A stretch of 46,182 nt of DNA from Ochrobactrum sp. CGA5 (GTDB taxonomy: Bacteria > Pseudomonadota > Alphaproteobacteria > Rhizobiales > Rhizobiaceae): contig NZ_VCIG01000041.1 in the NCBI RefSeq assembly GCF_006345815.1, forward strand, positions 1-46,182, read 5' to 3'. The notes under the pieces were generated by a model, which was given only the letters and a program-made list of their open reading frames with translations, was not told the origin of the DNA and made no database searches. Shown piece after piece: positions 40,956 to 46,182 of the stretch. Each line of letters opens with the position of its first letter. Position 1 is the stretch's first letter. The position numbers were made by a program, and so were the translations under genes.

Positions 40956-41669
40956 GTGACACTTCGAATCTCTTCAGTAAGCGGCAAAGGTGGAGCGGGG
41001 AAGACGACCGCAGTCATTTTGACTGCAGGTGAACTCGCACTCAAAAATCGACGAGTATTGCTAATTGATGCCGATCCACGACAGAACTTAGCCGAGTGGT
41101 GGAAGCGGTGCGAGGCCAAGGACAATGTACCGGCGTCGATTTCACTGGCGACGGCACTTCGTCAGAACAATATAGAGAAGTTAATGGCGTCACAGGAGGC
41201 CAACTATGACGCCATTTTGATCGACGCGCCGGGCGTCGATAGTGTTGTGATGGATACGATAATCGACCATTCAGATATCGTCATCACGCCCATTCAGCCC
41301 GCCCAGGATGAGATTAAAGCAGTTGGTGAAGCAGCGGAGGCAATTGCGATGCGAACGGACGTTCTTGACCGTAGTATCCCTCAAGCAGTTCTGCGAACGC
41401 GCATCACTATCGTCAATCGGCATCTCGAAGAATACCGGATCATTCGCCCTTTCGTCCAAAATTTGAGCGAACACGGATACAATTCCGTACTTCTCGATAC
41501 GGAATTGATCGAACGAAATTGCTATCGAGAAATCCGCAGCGGTCTTGGCACACTACAAATGCTCGAACCGAGTGAACCGGTTCTCAAGGCCAGAGCGGAG
41601 GTGAATGCATTCGTCGAGGAGTTGGAGCAACTTAAAAAGGAACACCGCGGGGAGACTATCAATGGCTAA
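40956..41669 (+). CDS. parA: ParA-family partition ATPase
   Basis: The 237-residue ATPase has the deviant Walker A of ParA/MinD proteins (SVSGKGGAGKTTAV, about residues 7-20), A' motif VLLIDADPRQNLAEWW and Walker B AILIDAPGVDS. The length and lack of an N-terminal DNA-binding domain make it a type Ib-like ParA. GTG 40956 is chosen because GGAGGG lies five bases upstream; the frame extends further back to 40875. It overlaps the ribbon-helix-helix gene by eight bases. Together they segregate the replicon or stabilise the element. Confidence 0.93.
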   Translation: MTLRISSVSGKGGAGKTTAVILTAGELALKNRRVLLIDADPRQNLAEWWKRCEAKDNVPASISLATALRQNNIEKLMASQEANYDAILIDAPGVDSVVMDTIIDHSDIVITPIQPAQDEIKAVGEAAEAIAMRTDVLDRSIPQAVLRTRITIVNRHLEEYRIIRPFVQNLSEHGYNSVLLDTELIERNCYREIRSGLGTLQMLEPSEPVLKARAEVNAFVEELEQLKKEHRGETING

Positions 41670-42087
41670 GGGAAAAATCTCTCTTTCTGATTTCCCTGTC
41701 GCGGAACGTCGAAAACGTTCTGTTGATCTGGATAAAGACACTGCCACTCCGCCTATTTCTCACGTGCAAGAAGAAGGCGCTGCAAACGTTGGAAATGAAT
41801 CGGCGTTCATGACATCAAGTCGCAAAAAGCAGGATAAATCTCTCGAGACAACGCCGGAACAACACCGCGCAAGTGCAATTGAAAATGCGAACCGTCGAGA
41901 AGACTCCCGTAACCGACTGCGCGAGCTTCGTAAATCCCGTGAACGCGAAAGCAAACATTTCGTCAATGTTTCGCTTGATTATGAAACCAAACGTCGTCTT
42001 GAGAACGCTGCTCATGACAATGGCCTCAAAATGACGGTCATTCTTCGTGATGCCATTGATCAATATCTTAAAGATAATGGATACTGA
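41662..42087 (+). CDS. Ribbon-helix-helix partition partner (ParB/ParG-like)
   Basis: A 141-residue protein with a long disordered, charged N-terminal part (ISLSDFPVAERRKRSVDLD) and a C-terminal ribbon-helix-helix: KHFVNVSLDYETKRRLENAA, then HDNGLKMTVILRDAIDQYLK. Such proteins bind the centromere and stimulate ParA through the flexible N-terminus. Its gene overlaps parA by eight bases. The TGTGA boxes ahead of parA are its likely target. Confidence 0.82.
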   Translation: MAKGKISLSDFPVAERRKRSVDLDKDTATPPISHVQEEGAANVGNESAFMTSSRKKQDKSLETTPEQHRASAIENANRREDSRNRLRELRKSRERESKHFVNVSLDYETKRRLENAAHDNGLKMTVILRDAIDQYLKDNGY

Positions 42088-42089
42088 CC

Positions 42090-42467
42090 GTGTTCGGCCG
42101 TAGTTTTCTCGTCGGGATAGCGCTCGGAATTGCCATTGGAATCTATATTGCTCCATCGCTACACACCAAACCAGATATTCACAATGACGAACCGACGATC
42201 GCTCGTGTGGCAAAGCAAAGCTACGATGCCATCTGGCCTGATGACGAAACAGCCAAGACAGAGCTATTTCGATTATCGAACTGGAATTACGCCGGATACG
42301 GCCATTCTTCCAAAGTGTCAGTGCTACGTTGTATTCTAATCAAAGAGCAGACCGCTGCATGCGAATTGTCTGCATCGCTAAGCTGGCTGAACGAGACCAA
42401 AGTTATCGAAGCAGTCTTCGAGGGCGCGGCCAATGATTGGCGCCTTGTGGCGGTGAAATCCAGATAA
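42090..42467 (+). CDS. Membrane-anchored hypothetical protein
   Basis: The 125-residue protein begins at GTG, two bases after the previous stop. It has an N-terminal hydrophobic helix (FLVGIALGIAIGIYIAP), then a periplasmic-type domain with an Arg-Cys (SVLRCILIK) and a second Cys (AACELS) that could form a disulfide. The TELFRLSNWNYAGYG and WRLVAVKSR segments give no family match I know. Its place behind the par genes in a mobilisable element suggests an accessory plasmid function such as surface exclusion, unproven. Confidence 0.65.
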   Translation: MFGRSFLVGIALGIAIGIYIAPSLHTKPDIHNDEPTIARVAKQSYDAIWPDDETAKTELFRLSNWNYAGYGHSSKVSVLRCILIKEQTAACELSASLSWLNETKVIEAVFEGAANDWRLVAVKSR

Positions 42468-42647
42468 CCGAAGTGACAACGTCGGCATTGGAGGCCCCAA
42501 AACAACATAACGCTGAAATCGCTCTCCTGCTTCATTTCAATATAAACGCGCGTTGAAACAAGCGAACACCACCTCTGGAGTGCTGCAATTTTCAGAAAAT
42601 GTGATAATGATCGCTGTTGTGGCACGGCAGGCAAAAGGGGTTTCCGC

Positions 42648-43136
42648 GTGAATCGTGAGGCATTGGATTTCGCTAACGAACATTCTTTGGAAAAAACCAA
42701 TGATCCTGAGATCGATAAGCCAGTCTTTAGGCGTCCGGGCTTTAATGGAATAAGTACGTTTGAAGAAATCGATCACCGGCTTGCGAAATACTTGCGTGAA
42801 GCACGCGACAAGGCAGGCTTGAAACAAGCCGATTTTGCTCCGCTCATGGGACTTTCTACGCCGGTTTATGGTCGCTATGAACGCGCGTTTTCAAAGCTGC
42901 ATGTCACTCGCATGGTGCATATCTGCGAAGTGCTGAACATTATGCCCATCGAAATGCTTTACGAGGCAGCACCTCATTTGTGGGGCAAAAGTGAGGAGGA
43001 AGCCAAGGATCGCGTCGAACTTGCGAAACTGGTGGCTGATCTCCCGCACAGCACTACGCGTGACTTGCTTTCGTTGGTTAAAAAAATGGCTGACCTACAA
43101 AGCCAAGTCGACGCCAAACCGCAAAGCGCGGAGTGA
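42648..43136 (+). CDS. XRE-family transcriptional regulator
   Basis: This 162-residue protein has a central helix-turn-helix: DHRLAKYLREARDKAGLKQA, DFAPLMGLSTPVYGRYERAF, SKLHVTRMVHICEVLNIMPI. An N-terminal tail of about 35 residues and a C-terminal helix follow. The start is GTG 42648 with AAAAGGGG about nine bases upstream. It stands alone between the par and RelBE units and may control transfer or maintenance genes. No operator is evident. Confidence 0.87.
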   Translation: MNREALDFANEHSLEKTNDPEIDKPVFRRPGFNGISTFEEIDHRLAKYLREARDKAGLKQADFAPLMGLSTPVYGRYERAFSKLHVTRMVHICEVLNIMPIEMLYEAAPHLWGKSEEEAKDRVELAKLVADLPHSTTRDLLSLVKKMADLQSQVDAKPQSAE

Positions 43137-43258
43137 ATTAAATAGTCGTAGCCACCAATGGCTATTGCGAATAGCCGGCCATTGCTCGAAATGCGCGATC
43201 TAAGAACCAATCACCGATTGGAGGATCGTGTTCGCTATTGTATTACCTCACTTAATAT

Positions 43259-43276
43259 GGTACTAAATTTCGTACC
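43259..43276. promoter_or_regulatory. Likely operator of the RelBE-type operon
   Basis: GGTAC and GTACC form a dyad with an eight-base AT-rich centre, 20 bases ahead of the antitoxin ATG. A second partial repeat (GTACCTAATTTGATATGG compared with CACTTAATATGG upstream) overlaps it. The position fits autorepression by the toxin-antitoxin complex. Confidence 0.45.
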
Positions 43277-43296
43277 TAATTTGATATGGAATTGTT

Positions 43297-43542
43297 ATGC
43301 AACGTGTGGAAGCAAATATAGCGGTTAGCGTTTCAGACCTCAAAAAAAGTCCGTCCGCAGTAATGGACGAGGCTAACGGCGAGGCTGTGGCCGTTCTTAA
43401 TCATAATCGAATTATGGCTTATATGGTTCCAGCTAGCGTCTATGAAGCCATGCTCGAACAGCTGGATGATATTCGCCTCACTGAGATAATCCGGAAACGA
43501 GCCGACGAAAAAGGAATTTCGGTCGATATCGATGCCTTATAA
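43297..43542 (+). CDS. Phd/YefM (StbD)-type antitoxin
   Basis: The 81-residue antitoxin has the Phd/YefM N-terminal DNA-binding part (NIAVSVSDLKKSPSAVMDEA, GEAVAVLNHNRIMAYMVPAS) and a short C-terminal toxin-binding helix (LTEIIRKRADEKGISVDIDAL, written in part). It overlaps the toxin gene by eleven bases. It should repress the operon at the dyad upstream and neutralise the RelE-like toxin. Confidence 0.92.
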   Translation: MQRVEANIAVSVSDLKKSPSAVMDEANGEAVAVLNHNRIMAYMVPASVYEAMLEQLDDIRLTEIIRKRADEKGISVDIDAL

Positions 43543-43819
43543 GCTTGAATTCTTGCCGTCGGCTCTCAAAGAATGGAATAAACTCGGCTCAACAATCCAA
43601 CAGCAATTAAAGAAAAAACTGCGTGAACGCTTGGAAACGCCGCGGGTCGTTAGTGCCTCACTTCACGGTATGCCTGATCATTATAAAATAAAATTACGTC
43701 AATTAGGCTATCGGCTGGTTTATTCCGTCAACGACGACACTGTGACGGTGTTGGTCGTGGCAGTTGGAAAACGTGAGCGTGGCGATGTTTACAACACCGC
43801 TCGCACCAGAACACAGTAA
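43532..43819 (+). CDS. RelE/StbE-type toxin
   Basis: This 95-residue toxin of the RelE/ParE superfamily reads YKLEFLPSALKEWNKLG, LKKKLRERLE, HGMPDHYKIKLRQLGYRLVY and VLVVAVGKRERGDVY. The basic residues K and R in the LRQLGYRLVY strand and the late VGKRERGDVY Arg-Tyr fit ribosome-dependent mRNA interferases of the RelE type. It appears intact and is translationally coupled to the antitoxin. It stabilises the element by post-segregational killing. Confidence 0.93.
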   Translation: MPYKLEFLPSALKEWNKLGSTIQQQLKKKLRERLETPRVVSASLHGMPDHYKIKLRQLGYRLVYSVNDDTVTVLVVAVGKRERGDVYNTARTRTQ

Positions 43820-43842
43820 TAACTCATCTGTCAGACCCGATG

Positions 43843-43888
43843 CAGCGGGAAAAGTCCCGCTGGACCTCGAGGTCGCTTACGCGACCTC
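43843..43888. terminator. Two hairpins between convergent relE and ardC
   Basis: CAGCGGGA-AAAG-TCCCGCTG at 43843-43862 is a perfect eight-base stem. A second stem, GAGGTCGC-TTAC-GCGACCTC at 43869-43888, has the ardC stop in its loop. A twelve-base palindrome (GACCTCGAGGTC) joins them. They lie between converging genes and probably serve as a bidirectional terminator. Confidence 0.6.
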
Positions 43889-44764
43889 CGGTCTGTGTAT
43901 CGATGTGAGCCCATGCAGATAATCGGCAACCGCCTGAGCTTTGGCTGCAGCGGTGATAATGACGCGTTTATCAGCCTTCAGGACGGCCAGCCAATTTTCG
44001 ATATAAGCGGCTGTGTTTTCGTGAGGATCATGAGCCACGCCCAGGTCAGCGCAAAGGAATGCTGCGGACAGTTCGGCGACGAGTTCTTCGACCGCGTAAG
44101 CGTTGGTGCCGAAGCGGCCAGACAGATCGCGATCAAGGCGATGTTTTGCGCCCGACCAGTGACCAATTTCGTGCAGAAGTGACGAATAAAGGTGGACGTC
44201 GCTTAGAAAACGCTCGCGGTCGGGCATGAGAATGTCGTCAGGTCCAGGACGATAGCAAGCCTTCGTGCCGCCATAGTGAACGACAGCCCCGGTCTTGCGA
44301 ACAAAGGTGTCGACGGTTTCGTTGCGCGGCACCGGCGCCGTCGGCATCAGTTCAGCTGGGCTGTAATAGTCGGCAGGCAGGTTCTCGATCTGCTCTACGT
44401 TGAATACCGTGTATCCCTTGAGATAAGAGATTGAACGGTCGTCTTCGGCGTCCTGATCCTTGCGCGTAAAGGTGCCATATTTGACGACGAGCGATCCGCG
44501 TTCGCCCTTCCGGACCTGACCGCCGAGATCCTTTGCCTGACGATAGGTCATCCAGGTGGTCTCCTCGTAGCCGTTCATCTGCGACGCGATCCAGAGCATG
44601 AGAACATTGATGCCGCGATAGGCTTCACCACTGGATCGGCGCGGGATGATGGTGGTCGGGCGGGTATTTCCGCGCCAAGGCCGCACCCAGGGTTTGGTGC
44701 CCGCTTCCAGCTGCTCGATGATGAGGTCTGTGATGCGCTGATAGGTGTCGCTGACGTTGTTCAT
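43877..44764 (-). CDS. ardC: ArdC-like antirestriction protein
   Basis: The 295-residue protein has the two-domain ArdC/DUF1738 layout. Residues 1-130 are the ssDNA-binding part (VSDTYQRITDLIIEQLEAGT, KPWVRPWRG, YRGINVLMLW); the rest is a zincin-like metalloprotease domain with HEIGHWSGAKHRL (His 198, 202) and the third-ligand Glu in VEELVAELSAAFL (227). ArdC from plasmid pSa binds single strands and protects incoming DNA from restriction. GGAG precedes ATG 44764. It lies in the predicted leading region and is read from the minus strand, just downstream of a large inverted repeat. Confidence 0.92.
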   Translation of the reverse strand: MNNVSDTYQRITDLIIEQLEAGTKPWVRPWRGNTRPTTIIPRRSSGEAYRGINVLMLWIASQMNGYEETTWMTYRQAKDLGGQVRKGERGSLVVKYGTFTRKDQDAEDDRSISYLKGYTVFNVEQIENLPADYYSPAELMPTAPVPRNETVDTFVRKTGAVVHYGGTKACYRPGPDDILMPDRERFLSDVHLYSSLLHEIGHWSGAKHRLDRDLSGRFGTNAYAVEELVAELSAAFLCADLGVAHDPHENTAAYIENWLAVLKADKRVIITAAAKAQAVADYLHGLTSIHRPEVA

Positions 44765-44779
44765 GGCCGTCTCCATTCG

Positions 44780-44909
44780 TTGGTTGACGGCAAGAAACGG
44801 AGATAGCCGAGACGAGCCCATGCACCCTTTGGGCCGCAACAGGAGTGGAGGACCGCGAAGCGGTTGCATGGGGGAGTGGCTATCGCAGCTTGTCCGTCAA
44901 TCAGCCAAC
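44780..44909. repeat. Imperfect 130-base inverted repeat upstream of ardC
   Basis: Three pairs of segments can fold together: TTGGTTGACGG with CCGTCAATCAGCCAA (outer), GATAGCC with GGCTATC (exact), and CCCATGCA with TGCATGGG (exact). The plus strand could thus form one long interrupted stem. It occupies the whole space just upstream of the ardC start. Possible roles are a single-stranded promoter or origin, or a regulatory RNA structure. Confidence 0.65.
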
Positions 44910-44978
44910 GAGTGGGGCGGGCTAAATGTCACTCACCGAAGTTAACAGACTGGCTCTCTGCGCAGAGGGTTGCACCTC

Positions 44979-46028
44979 TTATCGTTCGCGGTCGTCGGAA
45001 TCCCGCTCGGGCTGCTTTTGCGCCGACAGCTCCGCAAGCCGGGATGGGTCCGCGGCTATTTTCTGCTCTGGTGACATTCGCTCGACGGTGGGATTATCTG
45101 CATTTCTGACCTGATCCGGGCGCGACAGGCGGGAGAAGTCAGAACGTGCCGTAAATGTGATTTCGGAATCGTCATCGGGCAACCGCTCTGGAAGGTCGGC
45201 GCGATCGACGGCGACAATCCCGTGGTCGGTAACAAGGCTGGCTACACGTATATCGTGCCTGAGAACCTGACCTGAAATCTGTTCGCCCGGCCTGGCGGTG
45301 CGCACGTTGTGCTCGAAAGCATTCTCACCGCGCATTTCCAAATCGACGAACGCAGCTCTTATGGCTTCCTGCCGGTTTGGATCGATCGCGTCTTCAAAGA
45401 TATGTTTCATCGCCGGACTGGAGCGCTCGTTGGTCGTCGCGATCGATGCGTCGATCATACGCGGCTTGGTAATGACCGTGAAGTCAACCTCATGACCATA
45501 TTCGCGACCGATGGATGCTAGCAGTGCCTCCTGGGCCCGTCCGTTGCCTTCTCGAAACGGGTGCACGTAATTCAACTCTGCCAAGACTTTTCCAGCGATT
45601 TCGGCGAACTGTTCGCCCGACGATCCACGCAATATCTCGGGATTCCTGATGGGTCTAAAGGCTTCGTCCAAGCCCATCTCGATACGTGAACCGTGCAGGA
45701 ACGAGGTTCCGCCTTTCGACAGATTACCAATCGGCTCCACTCTCTGGCCGTCAACGACCGGGCTTTCATCGCGGGTATGACCGGCCCATTCATAAATGTC
45801 TTGGAAAATATGACCATGAATGGCCTTCAGATGTTGCGCGTCGAAAGTCCCTTTCGGGCCGTCTCCTTCGGCAATTTCAGCCATCCGGAAAGCTGCCGCG
45901 CGATATTCTTCGACGCGTAGTTCCCTATGCGACTGGATCCCAAGTTTGTTGCGCAGCACATTCCTGCGGTCTGGATCGCCCGATGTGTTCGGATATGTAT
46001 AGGAACCGTTGGATTCCGTTTCAGCCAT
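44979..46028 (-). CDS. Fic-domain protein (probable AMPylator toxin)
   Basis: The 349-residue protein has a Fic core with the complete catalytic motif HPFREGNGR (156-164), preceded by IYEWAGHTRDE, where the target-docking flap lies. The later part (QISGQVLRHDIRVASLVTDH) resembles the OB-like segment that follows Fic in VbhT/Bep proteins, and the tail is charged (PTVERMSPEQKIAAD). I see no internal inhibitory S/TxxxE(G/N) helix near either end, so it probably needs a separate antitoxin. ATG 46028 is chosen because the frame beyond it runs into group II intron RNA domains. Fic proteins of this type occur on conjugative plasmids of relatives. Confidence 0.88.
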   Translation of the reverse strand: MAETESNGSYTYPNTSGDPDRRNVLRNKLGIQSHRELRVEEYRAAAFRMAEIAEGDGPKGTFDAQHLKAIHGHIFQDIYEWAGHTRDESPVVDGQRVEPIGNLSKGGTSFLHGSRIEMGLDEAFRPIRNPEILRGSSGEQFAEIAGKVLAELNYVHPFREGNGRAQEALLASIGREYGHEVDFTVITKPRMIDASIATTNERSSPAMKHIFEDAIDPNRQEAIRAAFVDLEMRGENAFEHNVRTARPGEQISGQVLRHDIRVASLVTDHGIVAVDRADLPERLPDDDSEITFTARSDFSRLSRPDQVRNADNPTVERMSPEQKIAADPSRLAELSAQKQPERDSDDRER

Positions 46029-46039
46029 GGCGAAAAATC

Positions 46040-46103
46040 GGGTAGGAGGGCATTTTAGGCCCTCCCCCCACACCACCGTACGTACGGTTCCGTATACGGC
46101 GGT
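46040..46103 (-). ncRNA. Group II intron domains V and VI
   Basis: Domain V (46072-46103) reads ACCGCCGTA-TACG-GAAC-CGTA-CG-TACGGTGGT: a nine-base lower stem, a two-base CG bulge and an upper stem capped by a tetraloop, the diagnostic shape, with CGC at the catalytic triad position. Domain VI (46040-46068) has a GGAGGGC/GCCCTCC stem closed by a seven-base loop and a TA bulge that would supply the branch-point A. These are needed for splicing. Confidence 0.82.
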
Positions 46104-46182
46104 TCATGAAGCGTAGTGTAGGCGTCGATGTTCCTTCAGGAACGAGATCAGCCCGAGCTTGGTGAAGTAGGCATTGGGTAAG
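46104..46182 (-). CDS. Group II intron reverse transcriptase/maturase, C-terminal fragment
   Basis: The last 25 codons of a minus-strand frame read LPNAYFTKLGLISFLKEHRR and end LHYAS with TGA at 46104-46106, directly against domain V. The PNAYFxxLGL ending is typical of intron-encoded maturases. The rest of the gene is outside the window. Confidence 0.75.
   Translation of the reverse strand, partial: LPNAYFTKLGLISFLKEHRRLHYAS

Larger units (their letters stand above)
46037..46182 (-). mobile_element. Group II intron, 3' end (continues past the window)
   Basis: On the minus strand the window edge carries the end of an intron-encoded reverse transcriptase, then domains V and VI, then ordinary sequence. 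The 3' splice boundary is probably after CGAT at 46037, which gives an AY end. It is inserted nine bases before the fic start codon. The 5' exon is beyond the window. Confidence 0.85.

Noticed and set aside
1..46182. CRISPR arrays, rRNA or tRNA genes
   Set aside because: No regularly spaced direct repeats and no tRNA or rRNA signatures were seen on reading either strand.

Overview
The window looks like accessory DNA from an alphaproteobacterium, most likely of the Rhizobiales (Brucella/Ochrobactrum-like). This is inferred from gene families, moderate-to-high GC and the mobile elements; no rRNA or tRNA gene fixes the taxon. Both ends lie inside multicopy elements (an IS3-family element on the left, a group II intron on the right), so the window may be one assembly contig.

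Region 1 (1-13923) is a catabolic cassette bounded by two inverted, near-identical IS6-family copies. The left copy is broken by an IS3 element. Just inside it are remnants of a luciferase-like monooxygenase and a cupin gene. The cassette proper has a solute-binding protein gene divergent from a LysR regulator. The regulator is followed by a long, tightly packed operon: DUF1446 (AtuA-like) and DUF4387 proteins, a spermidine/putrescine-type ABC importer (ATPase and two permeases), a CaiB-type CoA-transferase, a thiolase-like protein without the catalytic Cys, a DUF35 protein with a degraded zinc ribbon, an ornithine cyclodeaminase-like enzyme and an MFS transporter. Together they suggest uptake and CoA-dependent breakdown of an unidentified organic acid or amine.

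Region 2 (13924-17300) has a 5'-truncated gene, an AbiE-type toxin-antitoxin pair and about 1 kb with no recognised gene.

Region 3 (17328-35861) is GC-rich and dense in stress and detoxification genes. It contains an ECF41 sigma factor unit with a recognisable ECF41 promoter, two AhpD/CMD proteins, two GSTs, a 685-residue oxidoreductase fusion, three SMR exporters, a guanine deaminase-like enzyme, WrbA, two VOC proteins, two MFS pumps and four LysR regulators. It ends in a truncated MarR-like gene against a decayed tyrosine recombinase.

Region 4 (36399-46182) is a mobilisable plasmid or integrative-element backbone: a HigA-like antitoxin with only a stub of its toxin, a large LPD7-type relaxase, a MobC-like protein, a candidate oriT (inverted repeat plus TATCCTGC nic-like core), ParA with a ribbon-helix-helix partner, an XRE regulator, a RelBE-type pair, an ArdC-type antirestriction gene and a Fic gene. 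A group II intron sits 9 bases upstream of the fic start. If nicking occurs as predicted, the right-hand genes form the leading region. A long inverted repeat ahead of ardC then lies on the strand and in the orientation expected of a single-stranded-DNA promoter. No replication initiator gene is visible.
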